From assembly GCF_013408175.1 (NCBI RefSeq), contig NZ_JACBYW010000004.1, positions 71,583-135,582 of the forward strand: DNA of 64,000 bases. The letters are read 5' to 3'. The DNA is from Actinopolyspora biskrensis (GTDB taxonomy: Bacteria; Actinomycetota; Actinomycetes; Mycobacteriales; Pseudonocardiaceae). The notes under the pieces were generated by a model. The model worked only from the letters and a program-made list of their open reading frames with translations. It ran no database searches and was not told where the DNA came from. Every line of letters starts with the position of its first letter. Position 1 is the first letter of the stretch. Of the stretch, positions 35,210 to 44,248 are shown in pieces. The translations under genes were made by a program, and so were the position numbers.

Positions 35210-36244
35210 TCAGCCGAGGCTGAGATACCTGCGGTCGTTGAACTTCTCGCCGACGCAGGAAGCGCCGAGGTCGTGTCCGATGCGCTCGATCACGTCGGCC
35301 AGTTCCAGCCGGTTGAGCCAGGCGCGGGGCAGCGCCCCGGTCCCGTGCCGCGCCCCGAGGATCGCTCCGGTGATGGCCGCGGTCGTGTCGCTGTGCCCCG
35401 AGTGGTTGGCGGCCAGCCGCAGCGCGTCGCAGAACTGTTCCCGCTTGGGCAGGGCCAGCGCGCAGTACACCCCGATGGACAGCGCTTCGGGGCCGACCCA
35501 GCCCTGACCGAGCCGCTGGATGTAGGCGGTGCGCACGTCGACGCGCGCCAGAGTGGCCGCGTCGGCCAGGCCTGCTGCGGTTTCCCCGTCCTCGCGCAGC
35601 GCCCGTCCGGCTGTTTGGTCCACGGCCTGGGGCAGTCGTCTGCCCTGTACCGCCAGCAGGTGTATCAGCGCGGCCATGGCACCGGCCGAGGTCCAGCCTG
35701 CGGGAGCTCCGTGGGTGAGCGCTCCGAACTGGCACCCGAGGGTGTAGGACATCTCGACGGTCGGAGCGAAGCCCGCCGCCGCGGCGCGGTCCACCGCTCC
35801 GCATCCCTTGGAGGTGTTGGTCGGTTGCTCCGGTGTTCCGAGAAGCTCTTCCTGCAGGGCCCGCAGGCTGGTCAGTCCGGGCGAGCGGTTGGCGTAGAGC
35901 TCGTGCTCGGCCATGAGGCCGGTGGCCCCGTAGTGCGGTTTGCTCTCCTGCTGGGTTATCAGCCATCTCCGGTAGGCGGCCGCCGTTGCCTCCACCGGGC
36001 GCCACCGCCCTCCGTTGTTGCCGGTGGCCCAGGCGTGCAGATACCCCTCTCCGGTGAACAGCAACATCTGGGTGGCGTCGCCCAGCAGTGCTTGTGGTGG
36101 TGGCTCGACCACTCCGGCCGGTCCGTAGCGGGCACGTATGTCCCCGTACTCCTCGAACTCGACCGGAACACCGAGGGAGTCGCCAAGCGCCGCACCGAGC
36201 AGACACCCCACGGCACGATCCACCACTGTGGACGATGTCGACAC
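35210..36244 (-). CDS. ADP-ribosylglycohydrolase-like protein with altered metal site
   Basis: A 344-residue all-helical protein of the DraG/ARH fold. Family members remove ADP-ribose from proteins or metabolites using two Mg ions. The N-terminal ligand motif, normally T-D-D-T, reads Gly55-Asp56-Ala57-Thr58 (GDATQM). The C-terminal motif, normally SGDSDST, reads SGHSDTT (about 282-288). Two aspartate ligands are thus lost, so catalysis may be weak or gone. GTG 36244 is chosen because GGAGG lies eight bases upstream; a GTG at 36259 is the alternative. Confidence 0.82.
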   Translation of the reverse strand: MSTSSTVVDRAVGCLLGAALGDSLGVPVEFEEYGDIRARYGPAGVVEPPPQALLGDATQMLLFTGEGYLHAWATGNNGGRWRPVEATAAAYRRWLITQQESKPHYGATGLMAEHELYANRSPGLTSLRALQEELLGTPEQPTNTSKGCGAVDRAAAAGFAPTVEMSYTLGCQFGALTHGAPAGWTSAGAMAALIHLLAVQGRRLPQAVDQTAGRALREDGETAAGLADAATLARVDVRTAYIQRLGQGWVGPEALSIGVYCALALPKREQFCDALRLAANHSGHSDTTAAITGAILGARHGTGALPRAWLNRLELADVIERIGHDLGASCVGEKFNDRRYLSLG

Positions 36245-36554
36245 GCGGGATACCTCCACAGTGCTCTTGCGGGCGTTCGGGCGTGAGTCCCGACTCTACT
36301 GGGCGTCGGAAGAAGCTTGGCAGATAACGGTCCCATTTATATCGCCGAGTTTGCTCACACTTTGTGTCCATGTTCGGGCGTGTCGGCAAAAAGCTCGTCC
36401 GTTGGGGTGAAGCAAAGTGAACTCGAACACGTTCGGTGTGGCCTTCAGTTAACGTGGATCGGTTTCACCAGTGTTCATTCGATGAGGGGGTCTTTCGGCC
36501 ACGGCGGAGAAGTTGGCAAGAATAAGCGAACGTGGGATCGAACTTCGGGGGGTT
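36245..36554 (+). promoter_or_regulatory. Upstream region of the SARP gene
   Basis: 310 bp without a gene. GTTCGGGCGTG occurs twice (about 36263 and 36375). GTTTCAC (36462-36468) and GTTCATT (36473-36479) are spaced by 11 bp, the period of SARP binding sites, so autoregulation is possible. The middle is AT-rich (CCATTTATATCG near 36340), a possible promoter for either direction. Confidence 0.4.
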
Positions 36555-39434
36555 ATGCCACCGGAAGACAGCTCGCCCGGAGGGCCGAGCCGCGGTTACG
36601 AGTTCCGGCTGCTCGGCCCGCTGGAAGTCCTCCACCGCGGTGAGCGGCAGCCACTGGGAAACTCGGGCGTGCGCAGCGCACTGGCGTGTCTGCTGCTCGA
36701 GCCGAACCAAGTCGTGTCCATGGACCGATTGATTGACACTCTTTGGGGGGAGAAGCCGCCGCGCACGGCACGCACGATCATCCACGGCTACGTCTCCCGG
36801 CTGCGCAAGCTGCTGACCCCCGAGGGTGAGGCGTACGGCGAGGAGGGGCCCGAGATAGTCACCCGCTCGCCCGGGTACCTGCTGCGGGTCGACAGCGAGC
36901 GCATCGACGCGCACCGGGCGCGGTCGCTGATCAACCGGGCCGGCAACATGGAACCCGGTGAGCGGTCCCGCGTCCTCGGGGAGGCACTGACCCTGTGGCG
37001 CGGCCCGATCCTGGCCGACATCTCCTCCGGGCGGCTGCATCGCATGGTCGTGCCCAATCTGGACGAGCTGCGGATGATGGCTCTCGAGGAGCGCATAGCG
37101 GCCGATCTGGAGCTGGGCAGGCATCGTCAGCTGGCGGTGGAACTGCCCGCTCTCGTCGAGCAGCACCCGCTGCGCGAGCGACTGGCCGGACAGCTGATGC
37201 TCTCCTACTACCGCTCCGGGCAGCGCGCTCGGGCGCAGGACTGCTATCACTCGCTCCGCGAGCGGCTCTCGGACGAGCTGGGCATCGACCCAGGCCCCGA
37301 TCTGCGGTCGCTGTACGAGCGGATGCTGCGCGACGACGAGAGCCTGCTGACTCCGGCACGGGCGGCTTCGGCCGAAGGAGGGGTTTCCGGGAGCGGCGTC
37401 GTCACGCACCCTGCCGAACTGCCGCCCCGGACGGCCGGGTTCGTCGGCCGGAAGACGGAGCTGGCCTCTCTCGACCGGATGCTGTCCGAAGAGGAGCAGG
37501 GTTCGACCGGCATGCTGGCCGCCGTCACCGGGACGGCCGGTGTCGGCAAGAGCGCCCTGGCCGTGACGTGGGCGCACCGTGTGGCGCACCGTTTCCCGGA
37601 CGGGCAGTTCTACGCCTCCCTGCGCGGGTTCGACTCCGAAAGCCCCCCGCTGTCCCCGGGGGAAGCACTGACCGGGTTCCTCAAGACCCTCGGGATCGCC
37701 GACGACGTCATCCCGATCGACCTGCAGGAGCGCGCCGCGCTCTACCGGTCGCTGCTCGCCGACCGGCGCGTGCTGATACTGCTCGACGACGCGCGGGACG
37801 CCGAACAGATACGTCCGCTGCTTCCGAGCAGCGCGGGATCGCTCGTGCTGGTGACCAGCAGGCGACGGCTCGACGGGCTGGTGGTGCGCAGCGGCGCGCG
37901 GACGCTTCCGCTGGAAACGCTGCCCACCTCCGCGGCCGTGGAGCTGTTGGACCGGGCGGGGGTTCCGGGCAGATCGAGCTCCGAACCGCAGGCCGCGCGT
38001 GAACTGGCCGAGCTGTGCGGCGGGCTTCCCCTGGCGTTGCGGATCGCCGCCGCGAGGCTGGCCGCGAACCCGGGGCGCGCGGTGCGGGAACTCGTCGGCG
38101 AGCTCACCGACGAGCGCGAGCGGCTGACCGCTCTCGACATCGACGACGCGGACACCAGCGTTCGCCGGGCCTTCGACATCTCCTACCGCAACCTGCACCC
38201 GAGTCAGGCCTGGACCTTCCGGCTGTTGGGCATGATCCCGGGCCACACCTTCACCACACACGCGGTGGCGGCCCTGTGCGGCACGGACCCGGAGACAGCG
38301 CGGCGCAGGCTGCGCGCGTTGACGCTGGCCCACCTGGTGAGCGAGCCCAAGCAGGACCGCTTCGCCATGCACGACCTGCTGCGGGTCTACGCGCGGGAGC
38401 TCCGGGCCTCCGAGGGGAGCGGGCAGGACGCGGAGACGACGAACACCGCGTTGCGCGGCCTGTTGGAGCACTATCTGGCCGCGGCCGACCACGCGCGAAG
38501 ATTCCTGCGGCCACCGCGGGACGAGCTGGACTTCTCGGGCTGGAAATGGGCCGTTCCCGCCATATCGGGTCGCGAACAGGCGCTGGAGTGGTTCGACGCG
38601 GAGTGGCCGAACCTGGTGGCGGCCATCGACACGGCCGCCGACGCGGGGTGGAACAGCGTCGTCTGGAAGCTCGTGCGGTTGCAGTTCAACTACCTGATGG
38701 TGCGCTGCCCCTGGGAGGACTGGGTGCGGATCTACTCCAGAGGCCTGGAGTCCGCGCGCCGCGCCGACGAGGAGAGCGGCAGGGTGCTGATGCTGGCCGG
38801 TCTCGGGGTGGTGCACTCCCGCTCGGGCACGCCGGAGGCGGCGTTGAAGTACTACGCCGAGTCGTACTACCTGGCCGAGTCCCTGCCCGATCGGGGGAAA
38901 CTGGCGATGACCCAGGTCAACATGGGCAGTGCGCTGTTCCGCCTGGGCCGTTACCCGGACGCCAGGAGGCATTGCGAGGAGGCGCTGCGTACCTACCGGG
39001 AGCAGAAGGACCGCTACGGCGAGGCGGGGGCGCTGAACAACCTGGCCCAGGTGGAACAGGTGACCGGCAACCTCTCGGCCGCCTTCGGGTACCTCCGAAA
39101 GGCCGAAAAACGCTACCGGGAGGCCGACGATCTCGAAATTCTGGCCATGGTGCTGAACAACTGTGGTGAAGTGAGTGTCGAACTGGACAGGATCGAGAAC
39201 GCGCGGCGCTACTACGGGGAGGCTCTGGACGTGGCACGGCAGTGCGGCTCCACGATGCGGCAGGCGGCCGCTTACATGGGGCTGGGCGACGTCGCCTCGT
39301 TGCGGGAGGACCCCGCTGTGGCCCGACGTCGTTGGGACACGGCGCTGTCCATCTTCGAGGCGGGCGGTTCACCGCGGGCGGCGGAGCCGCGGGCCAGGAT
39401 CGAGCGACTCGAGTCCGAGCGGGACGGCACGTGA
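36555..39434 (+). CDS. AfsR/SARP-family regulator with NB-ARC and TPR domains
   Basis: A 959-residue regulator. The OmpR-type winged helix (about 15-110, EFRLLGPLEVLHRGER) and bacterial transcriptional activation domain (to about 260) make the SARP part. A STAND ATPase follows, with P-loop GTAGVGKSA (about 325-333) and the LILLDDARD Walker B, then tetratricopeptide repeats from about 720 to the end. This is the full AfsR architecture, typical of global or pathway activators of secondary metabolism. ATG 36555 follows GGGGGG; TTG 36513 is an alternative. Three direct repeats fit for such a protein lie just behind the gene. Confidence 0.93.
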   Translation: MPPEDSSPGGPSRGYEFRLLGPLEVLHRGERQPLGNSGVRSALACLLLEPNQVVSMDRLIDTLWGEKPPRTARTIIHGYVSRLRKLLTPEGEAYGEEGPEIVTRSPGYLLRVDSERIDAHRARSLINRAGNMEPGERSRVLGEALTLWRGPILADISSGRLHRMVVPNLDELRMMALEERIAADLELGRHRQLAVELPALVEQHPLRERLAGQLMLSYYRSGQRARAQDCYHSLRERLSDELGIDPGPDLRSLYERMLRDDESLLTPARAASAEGGVSGSGVVTHPAELPPRTAGFVGRKTELASLDRMLSEEEQGSTGMLAAVTGTAGVGKSALAVTWAHRVAHRFPDGQFYASLRGFDSESPPLSPGEALTGFLKTLGIADDVIPIDLQERAALYRSLLADRRVLILLDDARDAEQIRPLLPSSAGSLVLVTSRRRLDGLVVRSGARTLPLETLPTSAAVELLDRAGVPGRSSSEPQAARELAELCGGLPLALRIAAARLAANPGRAVRELVGELTDERERLTALDIDDADTSVRRAFDISYRNLHPSQAWTFRLLGMIPGHTFTTHAVAALCGTDPETARRRLRALTLAHLVSEPKQDRFAMHDLLRVYARELRASEGSGQDAETTNTALRGLLEHYLAAADHARRFLRPPRDELDFSGWKWAVPAISGREQALEWFDAEWPNLVAAIDTAADAGWNSVVWKLVRLQFNYLMVRCPWEDWVRIYSRGLESARRADEESGRVLMLAGLGVVHSRSGTPEAALKYYAESYYLAESLPDRGKLAMTQVNMGSALFRLGRYPDARRHCEEALRTYREQKDRYGEAGALNNLAQVEQVTGNLSAAFGYLRKAEKRYREADDLEILAMVLNNCGEVSVELDRIENARRYYGEALDVARQCGSTMRQAAAYMGLGDVASLREDPAVARRRWDTALSIFEAGGSPRAAEPRARIERLESERDGT

Positions 39435-39575
39435 GGAGGGGCTCGTGCGCCGGACGGTGCTCTCCGGGGCGGAAGCGCGTTGAGCAGCGGTTTCGCCGTG
39501 CGGTGTGTCCGGTTTCGCCGGAGCTCTTCGTGGGTTCGGCCGGGTGGTCGGGCCGGTGTCGTGTCCGGCGGGGGT

Positions 39576-39620
39576 CGTTTAGCCAACGTTTAGCGAGCGG
39601 TTAGTCGGCCCTGCCAATGT
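39576..39620 (+). promoter_or_regulatory. Probable SARP-dependent promoter: three 11-bp direct repeats
   Basis: CGTTTAGCCAA, CGTTTAGCGAG and CGGTTAGTCGG stand directly in tandem (39576-39608). CAATGT at 39615-39620, about nine bases after the last conserved heptamer, could be the -10 box. Heptamers repeated every 11 bp and ending about 8 bp before the -10 are the known architecture of SARP targets. The site lies 140 bp after the SARP gene and faces a region with no annotated gene. Confidence 0.7.
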
Positions 39621-39762
39621 GTGGATCGTGCGATTCGGGCCGTAGCGACGAAGCAGGCCGGAACCGCATCTCGGCAGCTCATCGGGGGAGCGAGCTGGCC
39701 GGTACACGCGGCGTGCGGGTGTGTCCGTTCGGGCACACACTGCTGCCGAAGGGGTCAGGTTA

Positions 39763-39785
39763 TTCCGGCCACGCAGTGGCCGGAA
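39763..39785. terminator. Hairpin behind the SARP-type promoter
   Basis: TTCCGGCCAC and GTGGCCGGAA form a perfect 10-bp stem with loop GCA, about 145 bp downstream of the putative SARP promoter. It could end a short transcript. No T run follows. Confidence 0.4.
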
Positions 39786-39894
39786 GGACGTGGGGGTGAG
39801 TGCGGGCTCCGTGTCCTGGGGGGATTCGATACAGGCACGGAGTCCGCGCTCGTATCGGGGCGCGTTGCCGGAGGGCGACCGCGCCCCGATCGGT

Positions 39895-40746
39895 TCAAGG
39901 GCACGGGACTCGCGACGAGGTGTCGAGGGGGCGCGGCTCGGGGCGTTTCGGTTTCCTGCCGTCCCCGGAGGAGGTTCCGCGGATCCTGCGCCCGATCCAC
40001 GGCCCCAGATGCTGCTTGAGCCAGTGCAGGTCCTCGCCGCGGCGGGCCGCCCACGGGCGGGCACGTTCCGGCGGCCACGGCGTGCGCCAGTCCTGCCCCG
40101 GTTCGAGGCCGAGCGTCTCGGCGGCACGCAGGGCGACGCGACGGTGGCCCTCCGTCGACAGGTGCAGTCGGTCCGCGCTCCAGGCGCGCTGATCGTGCAG
40201 CACCTGCATCGACCAGAGGTCGACGACATAGCACCCGTGTCGCTGTGCGATCGCCCAGAGGTGTGAGTTGTAGGTTCCGACCTTGCCGCGCACCAGCCGC
40301 ATCACCGGATTCCGCCGCGTGTCGAAGCCGGTTCCTATCAGCACATCGGCCCCGGTGGCTCTGATCCGGGCCACGGCGTCGTCGAACCGCTGGGCCAGCT
40401 CGTCGGGGTCGGTGAACGGGCGGATTATGTCGTTGCCCCCGGCGGTGAAGGCGGCCAGGTCCGGTCTCGTCCGCACCACCGCGGGGAGCTGCTCGGCGAG
40501 GATCTGGTCCAGCAGCTTTCCGCGCACCGCGAGGTTGGCGTAGCGCAGTTCCGCGTTCTCCCCGGCCAGGACGCTCGCCAGCCGGTCGGCCCACCCCCGG
40601 AAGGTGTCCTCCTCGGACGCCGGGTCGTTCAGACCTTCGGTGAAGCTGTCGCCGAGGGCCACGAACGTGTTCCAGCGCCGCGCGGCATTCGCGCTCTCCG
40701 AACTCCGCACTTCTTCCCCCGGTGATCGCTGCCGCTCGTAGCTCAT
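39895..40746 (-). CDS. SGNH/GDSL-family hydrolase
   Basis: A 283-residue esterase/lipase-like protein with block I ALGDSFTEG (serine near residue 34), block III AGGNDI and block V WSADRLHLS with the Asp-His pair. There is no signal peptide, so it appears cytoplasmic. The last 70 residues are basic and rich in Pro and Arg. ATG 40746 lies at the natural start. Its end faces the short SARP-type transcript from the opposite strand. Confidence 0.9.
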   Translation of the reverse strand: MSYERQRSPGEEVRSSESANAARRWNTFVALGDSFTEGLNDPASEEDTFRGWADRLASVLAGENAELRYANLAVRGKLLDQILAEQLPAVVRTRPDLAAFTAGGNDIIRPFTDPDELAQRFDDAVARIRATGADVLIGTGFDTRRNPVMRLVRGKVGTYNSHLWAIAQRHGCYVVDLWSMQVLHDQRAWSADRLHLSTEGHRRVALRAAETLGLEPGQDWRTPWPPERARPWAARRGEDLHWLKQHLGPWIGRRIRGTSSGDGRKPKRPEPRPLDTSSRVPCP

Positions 40747-41200
40747 CGCGACTGCCTTTCGTGCTTATGGCGTTTTCCGTCTCGGCTGCGGTGGCTTCGC
40801 CGGAGCGGTGTCTCCCGCCGGTGCTCGTTGGCGGGTCCGACGTCGAGTAGCGACCTACGCGTGGTCGGGGCCCGTCCTCACTGGAGCACGACGCGGGAGG
40901 GGCCGCGGCGGTGCCGATGGGCGGCGTGGTCGCTCCGGCGCCGCCGGAGCCGAAGGAGCACCCCGCCCCAACCGTCGACCCGACCGGAAAGCCTCGGTGA
41001 CCCGTGCTTTCCGCTCGTGAAGCCGTAACCGAGCAACACATTGGACCCGTCGAGTTGACCTACGCCACCGTCGGTGCGTGCGCGGTGATTAACGGCACGT
41101 TCTCCCCGAGGAGATCCTCACTCGTCCGAAGGACCGGATATATCGGCTTGAACACGTGATTTCGTATGGTTGAACCGAGCGTGCCCATGTCGGAGAACGG
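40747..41200. other. Gene-free stretch with a degenerate repeat copy
   Basis: No credible gene in this part. At about 40838-40935, GAGTAGCGACCTACGCG, then a GGGGCC-rich segment and GCGGCGGTGCCGATG, resemble module X of the dispersed repeats, in a more diverged form. The part from 41030 to 41160 is less GC-rich (CCGGATATATCGGCTTG) and may hold the promoter of the following genes. Confidence 0.45.
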
Positions 41201-41398
41201 TTGGTGGAAAAGCCACGCGCACGCGTGCGCGAGCTGCTACTGTTCCGCAGGGGTAACGAGACGATCAAGGGGATGTCGACGATCGGGAGTGGCCGAGCAG
41301 TGCCGCATCGATCACCTGGATGGGGAACGCGAAGCATGTTCGCTGACGTCGGATCGAGTGTGTCTGCCGACAGCATCGAAGCTCTGGGGGAGTCGTGA
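41201..41398 (+). CDS. Small ORF coupled to the proline-rich protein gene
   Basis: A 65-codon frame (TTG 41201) whose TGA overlaps the next GTG as GTGA. A shorter version from ATG 41336 (FADVGSSVSADSIEALGES) has GGGGAAC about nine bases upstream. The 4-nt overlap suggests translational coupling, so at least the end of the frame may be translated. No family recognised. Confidence 0.35.
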   Translation: MVEKPRARVRELLLFRRGNETIKGMSTIGSGRAVPHRSPGWGTRSMFADVGSSVSADSIEALGES

Positions 41399-43158
41399 CG
41401 AGTCCGCGGGATCCGGTGTCCGAAGCGGCCGAGGGGCGAAGGCCGAGCCCGGGACCTCCGCTTCGGCCGCAGCACCCGGGAACACCTCCCGGCGGGGTCG
41501 GGACCGCCTCGCCCGCGTCCGGGCCTTCGACCGGGCCGGGCGGTGGGAATCCCCAGCCGGTGGTTCGCCCGCCGAACGGACAACGAGCGACGGTCGGGCC
41601 GCCGTCCCACCCGGCGGCTCCGCGGGAGCTGGCGGACGGTGCCGCGCGCCCCGCACGCTTCGACTCGCGCGCGGAGTTCGCGGCCGCCGCGGCCCAGTCC
41701 GATCCGCTGGCGCTGTGCGATCGGCTCGAACGGTTACCCGCGCGCTTCGAGCACGAGATGTCGCGCCGGATCACCGAGCAGCAGCCCGGGGAGCACGCCG
41801 GGAACGGGGGCGCCGCGACGATCTCCGGGGACCTGACCGCGGCGCGAGCCCCCGGAAGCGGAACCGAGGAGGAGTTCCCGGCGAGCCGCACGCCGCCGGC
41901 CGGTCCGCAGGCCGAGGAGCGGGGGCAGGGGCCCCGGCCCGCCGCACCCACCCGCACCGCCGAGGCGGCGCACCGCGCGGCTCCGGAAACCTCCGGTCCG
42001 CGGGACGGGGATCCCGGTGAAGCACCGTCCTCCGCGAGCTCTCCGCCGCCCCCGGCGCCGAGCGAGGTGACCGGGTGGGTCGAGCCCCGGGCCGTTCCCG
42101 CCGCTCCCGAGGATCCGCGGGGTGCCCAGAGCTCCCGGCCGCCCGTCGAACTGGTGGGATCGCTGGACGGAGGGGGGCGGATCCCGGACGGGGACGTCGC
42201 CGAGGTCCCTTCCGCGGACGCTCCGGAAGAGGACGAGACCCCGACCGGACCGCTCGGAACGAGCGAGGAGCTGGTCGGCACGGACGACGGTGCGCCCGCG
42301 GGTCCCGCGGAGCCACCTGCCGAGGGGCCGCCCGCGACGAGTCCTCCGAGCCCGGCGCGGGGGGTGCCCGCGCGAACCCGGGTACCCGGTGTCCCTCCTG
42401 TCACCGGTGCTTCCGGCCCCGGGACGGCCCGTGCTCCGCACCCGGATACGGGCGGCGCGGCCGGGCAGCAGCACCCCGCAGCGCCGCCGACGCCTCCGGC
42501 ACCCCAGGGACCTCCGGCACCCCAGGCCCCTCCGGCACCTCAGGGACCTCCGGCCCCGCAACCACCACCTCCCGGCGGGCGATCCGGCGGACAGCCCCCC
42601 GGCCCGCCTCGACCGGTGACCGGTCCGAACCGGACGCCGCCCGCCCCGGCGGGCTCCGGGACACCGACCGGCTCGCCGAGCGGACCCGTTCAGGTTCCGC
42701 AGGGTGGGCGGCTCCCCCGTCCGGACGGGGGAGCCGCCGAACCGGCCGACTCCGCGCATACCGGGAGCTCTCCCGCTGGACGGACGCCCGCGCCCGATCA
42801 GCGTCCGGCCGATTCGGACGCGGCGCAGCGGTCTCGTTCCGCCGTGCGGCCTCCGCAGTACGAGCCCAGGCCGGACGGGGGGTTCGGTCCCATGGGCTCG
42901 GGAGGCTGGGCCGGGGGCGGGCTGAACTCGCGCTACGCCCCGAGGGGCCGGGAGCAGCAGGACGCGGACCAGGAAGAGCAGGAGAAGCCGCGAGTCAACG
43001 AGTGGCGCAGCGGCCAGGGGCTCGCCCCCGACGATTCCGACGATCAGCCGCAGTTCCTGGTGCACACCGAAGAGCCGGGCGGGACGGACTTCGGCGGGGA
43101 CAGGTTGGTCGCTCCACCGGTGATCGGCGAGGGCCCCATGGGCTACGGAGGGTTCTGA
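41395..43158 (+). CDS. Proline-rich protein with a PPE-like C-terminal tail (ESX-associated)
   Basis: A 587-residue, highly Pro/Gly/Ala-rich protein, disordered apart from a short helical piece at about 84-125 (FDSRAEFAAAAAQSDPLALC). Its end (QPQFLVHTEEPGG, then DRLVAPPVIGEGP) resembles the conserved tail I associate with PPE-type ESX substrates of Pseudonocardiaceae, but no N-terminal PPE or WXG100 domain is present. A direct tract of APQGPPAP repeats lies at about 365-385. EspG follows 264 bp downstream. Probably an ESX-related surface or scaffold protein; the GTG start overlaps the small ORF before it. Confidence 0.65.
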   Translation: MTSPRDPVSEAAEGRRPSPGPPLRPQHPGTPPGGVGTASPASGPSTGPGGGNPQPVVRPPNGQRATVGPPSHPAAPRELADGAARPARFDSRAEFAAAAAQSDPLALCDRLERLPARFEHEMSRRITEQQPGEHAGNGGAATISGDLTAARAPGSGTEEEFPASRTPPAGPQAEERGQGPRPAAPTRTAEAAHRAAPETSGPRDGDPGEAPSSASSPPPPAPSEVTGWVEPRAVPAAPEDPRGAQSSRPPVELVGSLDGGGRIPDGDVAEVPSADAPEEDETPTGPLGTSEELVGTDDGAPAGPAEPPAEGPPATSPPSPARGVPARTRVPGVPPVTGASGPGTARAPHPDTGGAAGQQHPAAPPTPPAPQGPPAPQAPPAPQGPPAPQPPPPGGRSGGQPPGPPRPVTGPNRTPPAPAGSGTPTGSPSGPVQVPQGGRLPRPDGGAAEPADSAHTGSSPAGRTPAPDQRPADSDAAQRSRSAVRPPQYEPRPDGGFGPMGSGGWAGGGLNSRYAPRGREQQDADQEEQEKPRVNEWRSGQGLAPDDSDDQPQFLVHTEEPGGTDFGGDRLVAPPVIGEGPMGYGGF

Positions 43159-43422
43159 CTGACCGCTCCTCTCCGTTCGCCCTTGTCGTAGTTGGTCGCT
43201 GAGCGGAACCTCCCGCGGCGGTTCCGGTGGGCAGCGTGGTTCCTTCGGCGCTGCCTGCGGGAAGACCCGACCCGGCCAACAACTCGGCCGGAAGAGCTCT
43301 GTGAGGTTTTCCGGTCCCGCGGAGCGGAATCGGGACCGCCGGGCCGGGTTCTCCGGAGGTCGTCGAGCTCCCAGCGGATGTGAACAGTCGTCGATCCTGC
43401 CAGCCGTCCCGAGAGGCCCCAC

Positions 43423-44166
43423 ATGGTCGAAACGATCACTCTCTCCCTGCCCGCCGTCGACGTGCTCGGAGCGCATCTGAAGCTGGATGTGCGCCGGTAC
43501 CCCTTCGAGATCCCGCCCCCGAGGGAGACCCGGCGGGAGCGGGACGAGCTGGCCCGGCAGGTCTGGGGAGAGCTCGAGTCGACGGGTCTGGCGGTCGCGG
43601 GCAACCCCGAGCCCGAGGTCGCCGACGCGCTGTACCTGATGTGCAGTTCCGAGGTGTCCATCGCCGCCGCGGGCTTGCTGGACGTCCGCAACGGGCAGCG
43701 GCTGGCCGCGCGCGCGGTCTCCACGGGCGAGGTGGGGCTCCTCGGAGTGGTCACGCCGCGGGGGCTGCAACTGGATTTCATGGATCCAGGGGCGCTTCCC
43801 GAGGTGTGTGCCAGGCTGCTTCCGCAGGCACCCCCCGGGAGGGGGAAGCCGGTGCGTGTCCCGGTCGAGCTGCTCCGGGCGCGGGCGCGTGGCTCGGCGG
43901 AGGGACAGCACGCGGATCCCACGGAGCCGGAGCTGTTGGCGCGGGCGTACAAGTACCGCATCGGCCACTTCGTGGTGTCCGGGACGGACGAGCACGGTGG
44001 TCGGCTGCGCACTCCCGGGCTGATGTGGTTCGACACCGACCAGGGGAGGTACCTGATGCGGCACGGGGAGCCGTCCGAGGGCGAGGTGCTCGACTGCACT
44101 CCGCTGGATCACCGTGGGTTGACAGCTCAGCTGGCGAACTCACTCGCCCGTGTGAGGGGTATTTGA
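43423..44166 (+). CDS. ESX secretion-associated protein EspG
   Basis: A 247-residue EspG-family protein, a cytosolic chaperone that binds PE-PPE-type substrates for type VII secretion. The opening LSLPAVDVLGAHLKLDVRRYPFEIP, read with its charged follow-up RRERDEL, and the end GLTAQLANSLARV match the family. No secretion core genes (EccB-E) are in the window, so this is a satellite locus. The 264-bp gap before it contains a strong hairpin (GGTCCCG with CGGGACC, about 43313-43340) and one GAGCGGAACCTC motif. Confidence 0.85.
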   Translation: MVETITLSLPAVDVLGAHLKLDVRRYPFEIPPPRETRRERDELARQVWGELESTGLAVAGNPEPEVADALYLMCSSEVSIAAAGLLDVRNGQRLAARAVSTGEVGLLGVVTPRGLQLDFMDPGALPEVCARLLPQAPPGRGKPVRVPVELLRARARGSAEGQHADPTEPELLARAYKYRIGHFVVSGTDEHGGRLRTPGLMWFDTDQGRYLMRHGEPSEGEVLDCTPLDHRGLTAQLANSLARVRGI

Positions 44167-44248
44167 TTCGAACGGGTGTGTTAGGTGTAGGACACCGCAC
44201 GCTGAATGACAGGTGCATCCCACGGGACGGGTAAGGCAGGCTTAAACC

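Noticed and set aside
39617-39799. 60-codon frame behind the SARP-type repeats
   Set aside because: There is no ribosome-binding site and no similarity to a known small protein. The start falls within a few bases of the -10 box. I keep the promoter but not the gene.
41166-42020. Plus-strand frame overlapping the start of the proline-rich gene
   Set aside because: It overlaps the better-supported frame over most of its length and is Arg-rich shadow sequence.
41734-44112. Long minus-strand open frame opposite the proline-rich and EspG genes
   Set aside because: Antisense shadow of GC-rich coding DNA; it contains low-complexity Arg/Pro sequence and no recognisable domain.
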